Of a stretch of 64,000 bases of DNA, positions 1-8,031 are shown piece after piece. This DNA comes from Zoogloea sp041917255 (GTDB lineage: Bacteria; Pseudomonadota; Gammaproteobacteria; Burkholderiales; Rhodocyclaceae). The translations under genes were made by a program, and so were the position numbers. A model generated the notes under the pieces. It searched no databases. It was given only the letters and a program-made list of their open reading frames with translations, and was not told the origin of the DNA. The DNA is taken from contig JAYRYA010000017.1 in assembly GCA_041917255.1 (NCBI GenBank), positions 1 through 64,000 of the forward strand. Direction: 5' to 3'. Every line of letters begins with the position of its first letter. The first letter of the stretch is position 1.

Positions 1-1
1 G

Positions 2-109
2 GGGCTGAAGGCCCTTTTTGCGCTTTGGCTTCTGGTTGGGATGCTTGGGCGGGTGGTCAGCGACAATGCGGCCTGGTCGTCAGGCAGGCGGCTGGAGGCG
101 GCAAATTGA
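2..109 (+). CDS. possible C-terminal end of a gene entering from the left (partial)
   Basis: A plus-strand frame is open from the window edge to a TGA at 107-109. It encodes about 35 residues with a hydrophobic stretch (LFALWLLVGML) followed by a short polar tail ending RRLEAAN. That looks like the membrane end of a real protein more than random sequence, and most third positions are G or C. It converges with and overlaps the broken 3' end of the TonB receptor by about 50 bases, which fits a rearrangement joining two unrelated genes. The family is not recognised, and a chance frame is a real alternative. Confidence 0.3.
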   Translation, partial: GLKALFALWLLVGMLGRVVSDNAAWSSGRRLEAAN

Positions 110-1766
110 ATATTTCAGGACGGACCAGCTCGTTGCTCCACTCCAGCCCGTGGCGGCGCGAGGCGCCCTTGGGTTCGGTGACGCCTTCGTCGCCGATGAA
201 CACCAGCTCGGAGGCCAGCGCCATCTGCCACACCGACACGCTGGTCTGCCAGCCGGGCAGCGGCGTGCTGCGCACGCCCAGTTCGGCGCCGCGCGCCCGT
301 ACCAGCAGCGGCACCCGGCCGATCGCGCTGCCGTCGGCCGGGTTGGTGCTGCTGGTGGCGCCGCGCGCATCGTTGCTGTGGAAACCCTGCCCCCAGTTGG
401 CGTAGAACTCGGTGGGCGCCGGCAGCGCGAACGGCCCCAGCACCACGCCCAGCTTGGGGCTGGTCTGGCCGGCGCGGGCCTTGCCGCCGTTGGCGAGGTT
501 GAACTCGCCGCCGGTGGCCGTGACGCGGGCGTCCACCTCGTCATGACGCAGGCCCAGGGTGCTGCGCAGCCACGGCCGCCACTGGGTACGCGCCTCGACG
601 AACAGCGCCGCGGCGGTCTCGGTGATCTTGTCCTGGCGCACGGTGGCGCTGCGCTGGCGATCTTCGGTTGAATACAGGCCCACGCTGTGGATGCGATCCT
701 GCCGCCACTGGAGGCCGGCGGTCAGCTCGGAATCCTTCAGCCCGGGGCCGAGGAACCAGCTGCGGCTGGCCTTCCCGCCCCACACCAGGCGCCGGTCGGC
801 CTGCTCGTGCTGGTCGCCGGCCGGCCCGTTGATGAATCCGGACGGCGCGGAGAACAGGTTGAGCCCGTAGTCGATCACGTACATGCCAGCCCGGCTAGCC
901 CCGTCGGCATCGGGCCGCGCCCACTCGGCCGACAGGCTGTGGCGATGGGTGGTGCCGCCGTCGTTAGGCGAGAGGGCGCCGAAGCGGCCGATCTCGCCGC
1001 TGTCGATGGCCCGCGCCGGCACGTGCTCGGTGGCCGTCCAGTTGGCCGTGTAGCTCATCGCGGTGAGGGCGAAACCGTTGGCGGCTGAGCCTTCCGACAG
1101 GCGCAGCACCGCATTGCGCTTGGTCAGGTTCTCGGGCTGATCCCAGGGCCCGTCGTTACCCGAGACGTCGACCGCTGCCAGCAGCTGCATTGCCCCTACC
1201 GGCCGGCTGCCCGCGACGAGCAGGCGACGGTAGCCGTTCTGGCCCACGCCGATCTCCAGGAAGGGCGCCGCCAGCTGGCGCTGGTAGTCGATGCGTGCTG
1301 CGCCGGCGGTGGCAAAGTCGCCGTCCTCGGCGGCATACACGCCCTTGCGGAAGCGGATGCCGGCGATCAGTTCGGGGATCAGGAAGTTGAGATCCATGTA
1401 GCCCTGGCCGTGGGCATGGCTGGGCATGTTCACCGGCATGCCGGCCACGAAGGTGGCGAAGTCGCTGCCGTGGTCGAGGTTGAAACCCCGCAGGAAATAC
1501 TGGTTGGCCTTGCCGTCGCCCGAGTGCTGGGTGACGACCAGCCCGGGCACCGTCTCCAGCGCCTCGGCCGGGCGCAGCAGCGGACGGGTGGCGAGCCGGC
1601 GGGCGTCGATGATGCCTTCGGAGGCGGCATCGGCCACGCCGACGAGATCGCCCCGGCGGCTGCCGACGGTGACTTCGGGCAAGGTGGTTTCGGTGGCTGC
1701 GGAGAGGGTGGGCAGCGTGGAAAGCACCGCGGCGGCGAGCGCGCGCAGGCGAGTTGAATGCTTCAT
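57..1766 (-). pseudogene. TonB-dependent receptor, C-terminally truncated
   Basis: Outer-membrane TonB-dependent receptor of a B12-riboswitch operon, presumably importing a corrinoid or other metal-tetrapyrrole. It has a signal peptide (residues 1 to about 24), a short LPEVTV segment resembling a TonB box, a plug domain (about 45-165, with LETVPGL and YFLRGFNLDHG) and part of the beta-barrel. An ATG with GGAG eight bases upstream fixes the start. At 569 residues it is shorter than the usual 650-720. Homology-like sequence stops after the WSNEL motif near position 120; the last 21 residues (RPEIFNLPPPAACL and onward) do not look like a barrel and there is no terminal aromatic residue. The terminal barrel strands are therefore missing, and it is probably non-functional unless the barrel still closes. 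It is last in the operon cobN-like, exbB-like, DUF2149, receptor. Confidence 0.75.
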
Positions 1767-1786
1767 GACAGGCTCCGGTTGAGGCG

Positions 1787-2119
1787 TCAGCGAGGTGCCG
1801 GCGTGGAAGGTTCGATGAGGATCAGCTGGCCGGTCTTGGGGTCGCGAAAAACCTCGCCGACCCGATCCATCCCCGCGCCAGCCTGTCCCGTACCGTCGGT
1901 CGGGCGCTCGATGGTGCGGCCCCGGTCCACGGGCTTGGGCTGACTGAGAGCGCCCTGGGTGTTGGCGGCGATCGCAGCCAGCAGGCCGCAGGCGAATACC
2001 AGCATTACGTCAACAAGGTTGACCAAACTTGCGCGAGGATCTTCGTCCCGGTCGTCGAAACGGGCATCGAGCCGGGAGTACAGGCGCAGGCGGCGGCGCG
2101 GGGCGTTGTCAGCTTTCAT
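1787..2119 (-). CDS. DUF2149 family membrane protein (ExbD-like position)
   Basis: Small inner-membrane protein of 110 residues matching my recollection of the DUF2149 family. It has a basic N-terminus, one transmembrane segment (about 32-52, NLVDVMLVFACGLLAAIAA) and a soluble, presumably periplasmic C-terminus ending LILIEPSTPAPR. The topology resembles ExbD/TolR. The start is the ATG at 2119, which overlaps the stop of the upstream ExbB-like gene as ATGA (2116-2119), showing translational coupling. In HmuRSTUV-type loci a DUF2149 protein sits beside an ExbB-like channel and a CobN homologue. By analogy it may form a proton-driven motor with that channel. A longer reading with an earlier start would only translate the neighbour out of frame. 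Confidence 0.75.
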   Translation of the reverse strand: MKADNAPRRRLRLYSRLDARFDDRDEDPRASLVNLVDVMLVFACGLLAAIAANTQGALSQPKPVDRGRTIERPTDGTGQAGAGMDRVGEVFRDPKTGQLILIEPSTPAPR

Positions 2120-2553
2120 TCCGCCTCCTCCATGCCTTCGAGCAGCTCCTCGTACCAGCGGCGGCGCAGCTTGCCCACCACCAGCCCGCCGATGCCGGCC
2201 ACGAGGCCCAGCACGGTGGCGTCGAAGGCCACGGTGACGGCGCTCGCCAGCTCGCCCGGATTGCCCTGACCCAGCGCGGCAAGGCCCGGCCCGAGGGGGA
2301 TGATGGTGGCCATCAGACCCAGCATGGGCGGGATGCGGGCGAGCAGGTCGGCGCGCTCCAGCCGGTGCCGGGCCACGCGCTGGACGGCCATCACATCGCC
2401 CACGGCGGCGAGGCGGCGCAGGCCCCACAGGCGCTCGCCCAGGGCGAGGCCGGCTTCGGCAAGGGCGATGGCGCAGGCGGCGACCAGCGCCAGAAGGGCC
2501 GGGGTGAGCAGCCAGGTGACGGCTTCATGGAGCCAGGAAAGGGAGTCGTTCAT
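2116..2553 (-). CDS. MotA/TolQ/ExbB-type proton channel family protein
   Basis: Short (145 aa) inner-membrane protein with three hydrophobic segments: about 14-34, 72-95 (IPPMLGLMATIIPLGPGL) and 105-126 (VAFDATVLGLVAGIGGLVVG). The last two have the character of the ExbB/TolQ/MotA channel helices. It ends with an acidic amphipathic tail. The ATG at 2553 overlaps the stop of the cobN-like gene (ATGA), and its own stop overlaps the DUF2149 start, so the three genes are tightly coupled. Inferred role: proton-motive-force coupling for the exported CobN-like chelatase or for the TonB receptor. It is shorter than canonical ExbB (about 240 aa) and lacks a large cytoplasmic loop. Confidence 0.8.
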   Translation of the reverse strand: MNDSLSWLHEAVTWLLTPALLALVAACAIALAEAGLALGERLWGLRRLAAVGDVMAVQRVARHRLERADLLARIPPMLGLMATIIPLGPGLAALGQGNPGELASAVTVAFDATVLGLVAGIGGLVVGKLRRRWYEELLEGMEEAE

Positions 2554-5500
2554 CGGGATTCACCGGTTCGGTTGCGGGTTGAGGAAGGCGGCAGGCGCCG
2601 GGCGCTCCAGGCGAGGCCCAGCAGAAAGAAGAGCGGCACAACGGCCAGCGCCGCCTGCGGAATGGAAGCGCGCGGTTGATCGGCGAGCGCAGGACGCACG
2701 ATCAGCTCGGTCTGACGGACTTGCGGCGGCGCTTCGGCGGGCGCCTCGGGCTGCGGAGAAGGCTCGGCCTGCGGCGTGGAGCGGGCCTGCGCCGGGGCCG
2801 ACCGCAACCGGGCGGGGGCCGCAGGCGCCGGGGCTGTGGGTGCGGCAGCGGGCAGCGTTGCTCCCTGCGCCCGGGCCAGCGCCACGCCCAGCGCCTCGGC
2901 GTCGGCGGTATCGATACGCGGGCGCAGCCAGTCCCACATGGGGTGATTGGGCGCCGCGTGGCCGCTGCCGGGCAGGCCGTTCTTCGCCACCAGCCGGGCC
3001 AGCTCGCCGCCCATCTGGCGGATGGTGGCCGCGTCGGCCTGCCAGAAGCCCTTCTCGGCCGCGACCATGAAGATCGCCAGCATGTGGGCCTTCACGTGGG
3101 CGTTGTGGCCCTGGGCCAGGAAGCGCGGCAGGCCGAGCTTCTGCTTGTCGTCGAACCAGGTCTCCTTCACCTCGTCCCAGGCCCACTGCTTGATGAGGTC
3201 CGGCCGCGTCACCTGCCAGCCCCACAGGTTCTCGAGGAACTCCTGCCCCATCGTGCGGGCGCCGGCATAGCCGTGCTTCATCAGGGGCTTGAGCCATTCG
3301 GGGTTGAGGTAGCGGCCACGCAGCTCGGACAACAGCGCGGTGGCCAGCGGCTCGACCGCAGGGTGGGCCGGGTCGGCGTGCTGCAGGATCAGGCCTTCCG
3401 GGCGCCGGCCGGTGAGGGTCTCGACACCCAGCGACAGGCCGCCCAGGTAGTCGAAGGCGTCGTTGTTGTCGAGCAGACCGTAGAGGTTGCTGGCGCGGCC
3501 GTGGTAGCTGCGGGCGACCCCCGCGAGGGCCGTCTCGAAGGCGACGTGGGCGGCGTCGCCCCCCGCGTCCAGCCCATAGGCGTGGCCCATCCGGTTGAGG
3601 TAGACGCGGCCCAGCTCCTCCCGCTCGCGCCACGCGCCAGAGCGTTCGGCGAGCCGATTGACGCCTGCGCTGTAGGCGCCCGGCGCATCCCCGAAGATGC
3701 GCAGCGCCGCCGCCCGGCCCGCATCGGTCAGCGCCAGCCCGCCCTTGGCGAGGACGTCGGTGCGGCCCAGCCAGGCGCGGGCCACCACGTTGCCGGCGAG
3801 CGGCTCGCGCCCGCGCGCCACGCCACTGCCCAGGGGCGCCAGCGCGGCGGCCAAAGCGTCGGCGAGATCCGGGCGCTGCTCGGCAAGCACTTCGGCCGAC
3901 GCGGCCAGCGCCAGCCGGCCAGCCCGGTCGATCTGGTTGAGGAGGTTGGGGTACAGGTCGCGGAACAGCCCGGAGGTGGTGACGATCACGTCGCGCCTTG
4001 CCTTGCCGGGCACGAGGCGCACGTCGGTGACGATGCCGCGGGCGTTCCACACCGGCTCGGCACCCAGCAGCGACAGACAGAAGGCGACCATCGCCCCCTC
4101 GTCGCGCACCGCATCGGACGCCCACAGGATCACCGCATCGCTGTCGGCACCGGCGCCGACCTTGCGCGGGCGGCCTGTGGCCTTGTCGGAAAGGCTGGCG
4201 CCGAGGGCGTAGCCCAGCCGGGTGGGCAGCAGGTCGCCATCCACCGCGTGGAAGTTGCGCCCGGTGGGCAACGCCTCGGGCGAGCGCAGCGGATCGTTAC
4301 CCTTGCCCGGCGCCACGAAGCGCCCGGCAAGCCCGGCCAGCAGGCCGTCCATCTCGAGCCGCGGCGAGGCCGCCAGCTTGGCGGCGATGGCGGCGTCGTA
4401 GCCGCCCGTCACCTGGGCCATCGAGCCGGCCATCAGGGCCAGGGATTCGGCGCTCCAGTCCTGCCCGAAGACGTGCAGGCCGTGGGGCATGAACTTCTCC
4501 TGCAGCTTGGTGAGGTAGTGGCCGATCTCGTGGGCGAGCAGGTCGTCGTCGGCGTCCTCGAAGCCGATGCCGCGCACTTCCAGCACGTCGGCCATCGAGG
4601 CTTCCAGCTCGGCGCGCAGGTTGAGGGCGACCACCTGCTCGCGCATCGTGCGGGCGGCCTGGGCCTTGAGGCTCTCGCTGTTGGCCGCCTCGAAGCTCTC
4701 CACCACCTGACGCAGTTCCAGCAGCTTGTCGTAGAGCGGCGTCGCCGAGAGCGGCGGAGTGAGATGGTCGACGATCACCGCCAGCCCCCGGCGCTTGGCC
4801 TGCACGCCTTCGCCCACCCCGTCGACGATGTAGGGGTAGATGCCCGGCAGGTCGGCGGCGACGAGGCTGGGGTAGTCGTCGGCGGTGAGCCCCACCGCCT
4901 TGCCCGGGAGAAACTCGTAAGTCGAATGGCGGCCCAGATGCACCACCGCGTCGGCCCGGAAACGGTCGCGAATCCAGTGGTAGAAGGCCAGATACTGATG
5001 GGGCGGCGACACGCTGGTGTTGGCGTGGAGCAGCTCTTCATCCACCTCCCAGCCCCGCGGCGGCTGCGGCCCCACAAAAACCTTGCCGAAGGTGAGGCCC
5101 GGCACCAGCAGCTTGCCGTCCGCCACCATCACCTTGCCCGGCGCAGCGCCCCAGCCGCGCAGGCCCTCGACGCCGTAGCCGACGATGCGCCACGCCAGGT
5201 TCGACAGGCTCTCGCACTTGCGCAGCGGCACGTCGGCGAGGCAGCCGCGGTAACCGGCCTCGAGTTCCTTGAGGCCGGCGATGGCTTCGGCGCGGCGCGG
5301 GTGATCCGCGCCTTCAGCCAGATAGTGGAGTTCCTTCATCACCGACTCGACGCGCTTGCGCCCCAGGCTGCGCTCGCCGGCCCGTTCGGCTTCCAGCACC
5401 TCGGCGTGGAGCCGGCCAAGGGGGCCGGACACCATCTCGCCACGCACCCGCTCGGGCAGACCGGCGAACCACGCCTTGTAGTCGACGGCGCTCACCCCGG

Positions 5501-6935
5501 TCACCTCCCGGGAGAGCTCCGCCAGCGCAGCCTTGTCTTCGGGCAGATTCACGCCCCGGGCCATGATCCCGTCAAGGAGCGCCTCGGGGGACGCGGGCAG
5601 CTCGCCGGTGTCGTAGCCCTCGGCCTTCAGGCGCGTGAGGATGGCGAACAGCGAGGCGGGCACGTCCAGGTTGTCGGCGCCGATGTTCTGCCGGCCCGGC
5701 GGGTGGTTGTAGTAGACGATCGCCACCCGCTTGTCGGCGTTGGCCTTGGCGCGCAGTTGCTGCCAGCGGGTGGCGCGGGCGACGAGCCGGGTGATCTCGG
5801 CGGCGATGGGCTCGGTGCGGCGCAGCTCGACGCCAGTGAGCGGATCGATCCGCCCTGCCCCCACCGCCGACACCACAATGGGCTGACCGATGCCCTGCAG
5901 CTCGGGCAGCGCCACCCGGTACTGCACCGAATCCACCGGCAGCCCCTCGGGCGACAGGCGCCACTGGGTGGCGGTGCGCTCGGTGAGGCGGATCGCCTTG
6001 ATGACCGGCAGGTCCAGCTTCTTCAGGGCTTCGGTGACGGCCTCGCGGTTTTCGGCGGCGCCGACCACGAAATCCTGCACCACAACCAGCGCCGCAGGCC
6101 GGGCCGGGGCGAGGAGTTCGGGCAGGCGCTCGATGGCCTCCCGCGAGGCGCCGCCCCAGCGGGTCAGCACCTCGGCACAGGGCAGGCCCTGGCGGCGCGA
6201 TTCGGCGCAGATCGCCGCCGCGGTACCGGATTCGATGTTGGCAAGATCCAGCACCGCCAGCGCCGGACCGGCGGGCAGCAGGCCGGCTCGCCAGGCGTCG
6301 CCATCGGTGCGCTCCACCTCGCCCACCCGCAGGCGCAGGGCCGGCTCGGGCTGCGGTGGCGGGAGCGCCTTGCCAGCGAGCAGGTGGGCATACAGCCGGG
6401 CGAGGTTGTCGGCGCCCCCGGCCTGCCAGGTGCGACGGGCGGCGAGCCACGCGGATGCGGCCGGGTGGTCGGCTGCGGCGTCGAGGGCCTCGGCGGGCGG
6501 CAGTTCGGCGGCCAGCTGGCGCAGAGTGTCGGCGGGGAAGCCCGCCAGCGCACCGGCCGGGCCGCGGCTCTGCAGGTTGAGGCGCTGCTCGCCGTTCATG
6601 GCCAGCACGACGCTCGCCCGGCTGGCCGGCAGGGCGTCGATCAGCCGGCGGGCCGGATCGCCAAAAGCCGACACCGCCAGCACCGCGTCGGCATCCAGCC
6701 ACTGGCGCAGCTGGCGGTCGCTGGCGGCCAGGAGTTGGGCCGGGGTGCGCAGCACGATGCGGTCGCGGGGGTGCCGGGCGAGGTGCTGGCGGGCACCTTC
6801 GACGGCGGCAGGCGCGGCGCGGTCGGTGACGACGCCGAACAGCGTCGCCGCCTGGGCGGGCAGCATGCCCAGCAGGGTGGCCGCGAGCAGGGCGCGTCCG
6901 ATGAGGCGGCAAAAGCCTGGGTGTGGTCGTGACAT
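2550..6935 (-). CDS. CobN/HmuS-like chelatase, exported and membrane-anchored
   Basis: Large chelatase-family protein (1461 aa) with the CobN core, for example the YYNHPPGRQNIGADNLD, HLGRHSTYEFLPGK and IYPYIVDGVGEG motifs. CobN inserts cobalt into hydrogenobyrinic acid diamide in the cytoplasm, while HmuS-type homologues act on heme. This protein differs by a signal peptide (residues 1 to about 29, hydrophobic LLAATLLGMLPAQA), a Pro/Ala-rich linker (about 1350-1420) and one C-terminal transmembrane helix (about 1425-1445) followed by a basic tail. The body is therefore predicted to be periplasmic and anchored to the inner membrane. The start at 6935 is chosen because GGAG lies just upstream and the signal peptide begins there; a longer frame would prepend unlikely sequence. 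The gene follows a cobalamin riboswitch. No CobS or CobT partner is present in the window. Confidence 0.85.
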   Translation of the reverse strand: MSRPHPGFCRLIGRALLAATLLGMLPAQAATLFGVVTDRAAPAAVEGARQHLARHPRDRIVLRTPAQLLAASDRQLRQWLDADAVLAVSAFGDPARRLIDALPASRASVVLAMNGEQRLNLQSRGPAGALAGFPADTLRQLAAELPPAEALDAAADHPAASAWLAARRTWQAGGADNLARLYAHLLAGKALPPPQPEPALRLRVGEVERTDGDAWRAGLLPAGPALAVLDLANIESGTAAAICAESRRQGLPCAEVLTRWGGASREAIERLPELLAPARPAALVVVQDFVVGAAENREAVTEALKKLDLPVIKAIRLTERTATQWRLSPEGLPVDSVQYRVALPELQGIGQPIVVSAVGAGRIDPLTGVELRRTEPIAAEITRLVARATRWQQLRAKANADKRVAIVYYNHPPGRQNIGADNLDVPASLFAILTRLKAEGYDTGELPASPEALLDGIMARGVNLPEDKAALAELSREVTGVSAVDYKAWFAGLPERVRGEMVSGPLGRLHAEVLEAERAGERSLGRKRVESVMKELHYLAEGADHPRRAEAIAGLKELEAGYRGCLADVPLRKCESLSNLAWRIVGYGVEGLRGWGAAPGKVMVADGKLLVPGLTFGKVFVGPQPPRGWEVDEELLHANTSVSPPHQYLAFYHWIRDRFRADAVVHLGRHSTYEFLPGKAVGLTADDYPSLVAADLPGIYPYIVDGVGEGVQAKRRGLAVIVDHLTPPLSATPLYDKLLELRQVVESFEAANSESLKAQAARTMREQVVALNLRAELEASMADVLEVRGIGFEDADDDLLAHEIGHYLTKLQEKFMPHGLHVFGQDWSAESLALMAGSMAQVTGGYDAAIAAKLAASPRLEMDGLLAGLAGRFVAPGKGNDPLRSPEALPTGRNFHAVDGDLLPTRLGYALGASLSDKATGRPRKVGAGADSDAVILWASDAVRDEGAMVAFCLSLLGAEPVWNARGIVTDVRLVPGKARRDVIVTTSGLFRDLYPNLLNQIDRAGRLALAASAEVLAEQRPDLADALAAALAPLGSGVARGREPLAGNVVARAWLGRTDVLAKGGLALTDAGRAAALRIFGDAPGAYSAGVNRLAERSGAWREREELGRVYLNRMGHAYGLDAGGDAAHVAFETALAGVARSYHGRASNLYGLLDNNDAFDYLGGLSLGVETLTGRRPEGLILQHADPAHPAVEPLATALLSELRGRYLNPEWLKPLMKHGYAGARTMGQEFLENLWGWQVTRPDLIKQWAWDEVKETWFDDKQKLGLPRFLAQGHNAHVKAHMLAIFMVAAEKGFWQADAATIRQMGGELARLVAKNGLPGSGHAAPNHPMWDWLRPRIDTADAEALGVALARAQGATLPAAAPTAPAPAAPARLRSAPAQARSTPQAEPSPQPEAPAEAPPQVRQTELIVRPALADQPRASIPQAALAVVPLFFLLGLAWSARRLPPSSTRNRTGESR

Positions 6936-7095
6936 CCCGTCTCCAAGGGCCGGAACGCCGGGCCGGACGGGAACGAAACAGGACGGAACGAATGCGCGGC
7001 GCAGAACATGCCGGCCGGGACACGACCCGGGATGGTTTCGCCGGGCGGACACATTTCGCTCGCCAGGCCCGCACCCCGGGGCTCAGCAGAAACAA

Positions 7096-7300
7096 TGTCC
7101 TCGGGCCGGTCTTCTGGCTCGCCGTCGTCCTTCCCCGTCCGCCTTCCCGGGCTGGCGCCCAGTGGCATGTGGATGGAGTCGTCTGGCTTACAGCAGCGGG
7201 GGCTGCGCCGGAATGGTCGGAGGGCTTGCCGCCGACGTCACCGGACTTCCCGTTTGGCCGTCTCCGCGAAGGCGGATCGGGCACCCGGAGGAACAGGGAT
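7096..7300 (-). promoter_or_regulatory. cobalamin (B12) riboswitch
   Basis: On the minus strand the region carries the recognisable blocks of the cobalamin element in the correct order: GGTGCCC, ACGGGAAGTCCGGTG, CGCAGCCCCCGCTGCTGTAAGC, GCCACTGGG, GGGAAGGC and the B12 box AGCCAGAAGACCGGCC (box about 7104-7119). It ends about 160 bases before the CobN-like start codon, so adenosylcobalamin should repress this operon. End coordinates are approximate because the outer P1 stem was not folded. This is the best evidence that the operon concerns cobalt or corrinoids rather than heme. Confidence 0.93.
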
Positions 7301-7385
7301 GGCGAGAGTAAGACAAAGCCGCCCACCCGGCAAGCTGGATGTCACCCCCGCCTACTGGATGGCCTTACAAATCCCTGATCGACAG

Positions 7386-7408
7386 CGCCCATACCGGGCG
7401 GCTTTTTT
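7386..7408 (+). terminator. possible intrinsic terminator, plus strand, no obvious upstream gene
   Basis: CGCCC, loop ATACC, GGGCG, then GC and six T residues. The stem is short (5 bp) but the T-run is clear. No plus-strand gene lies upstream, so it may end a small transcript running antisense to the riboswitch leader, or it may be chance. Confidence 0.4.
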
Positions 7409-7512
7409 GACGATTTCAGGGGGATTTAATGACCCATTTTGGGTTGCCAACGGGGGTTCGGGAATCCGCTTTGTCAAAATCTGTATAAATAACAGAAGTA
7501 ATCAAAGCCGTC

Positions 7513-7541
7513 GGTTTCGCCACTACCCAGCCCCCTATAAT
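7513..7541 (+). promoter_or_regulatory. candidate sigma70 promoter for the GTPase cassette
   Basis: A perfect -10 hexamer TATAAT lies at 7536-7541, about 70 bases before the first gene of the 7610-10511 cassette. The matching -35 (GGTTTC, 17 bp upstream) is poor, so activation by another factor is possible. The surrounding 7410-7560 stretch is markedly more AT-rich than the coding sequence, as expected of a promoter region. The rest of the 6936-7609 gap is filled by the riboswitch and leader. Confidence 0.5.
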
Positions 7542-7609
7542 CAACCCCGTTCGTCATATCGCATCGCAGCACCGCGCGCGACTGAATCCATCCTAGCTGG
7601 TGCCCCCGC

Positions 7610-8008
7610 ATGGAACGACCGGAACCCGCCTTCCAACCGCCCGAAGGCAGCACGCTGCACGGGCGACGGGAAGCCGAACGTCTGGTCGCCCATCTGGAAA
7701 TGCACCTGGTGCGCCAGCCGGATGACCTCTACGGTCACACGCGGCGGATCCTGATTGCCGGCCAGCTCGGTGACGCGGAGGCAACCTACGGCGCGCTGGT
7801 GGATCTGTTCATCGCGCTCGCTGATCGAGGTGTGGGTTTGAAGTCGGCCATGCTGTCACAGACCGTCCTTCAGCTCGATCCGCCCCAGCGCCGATTCCTG
7901 GCCAGCCATCTCGCCAGCGGCGTGCGAGCCGACGAAAACATACACCCCCCGGCCAACCGCTCCGTCCTGACGCACGGCTTGGTCGGAATGACGACCCCGG
8001 CCCTCTGA
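7610..8008 (+). CDS. hypothetical protein, first gene of GTPase/Roadblock cassette
   Basis: Protein of 132 residues with no signal peptide or membrane segment. The middle (about 20-110) is strongly helical with alternating hydrophobics (EAERLVAHLEMHL, ATYGALVDLFIALADRGVGL), suggesting a small helical adaptor domain. The family is not recognised. The ATG at 7610 has no good Shine-Dalgarno sequence but lies about 70 bases after a clear TATAAT. Twenty bases separate it from the next gene, so it is read as the first gene of a four-gene operon. Function unknown; a role as partner of the GTPase or receiver-like protein is inferred from position only. Confidence 0.6.
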   Translation: MERPEPAFQPPEGSTLHGRREAERLVAHLEMHLVRQPDDLYGHTRRILIAGQLGDAEATYGALVDLFIALADRGVGLKSAMLSQTVLQLDPPQRRFLASHLASGVRADENIHPPANRSVLTHGLVGMTTPAL

Positions 8009-8031
8009 CCGCCTTCGGGAGAAACACCGTG

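Noticed and set aside
2676..6932. 1418-codon open frame antisense to the CobN-like gene
   Set aside because: Composition is low-complexity (Gly, Arg, Gln, His rich), as expected of the complement of a GC-rich gene. The minus-strand frame has clear CobN motifs, a signal peptide and a riboswitch.
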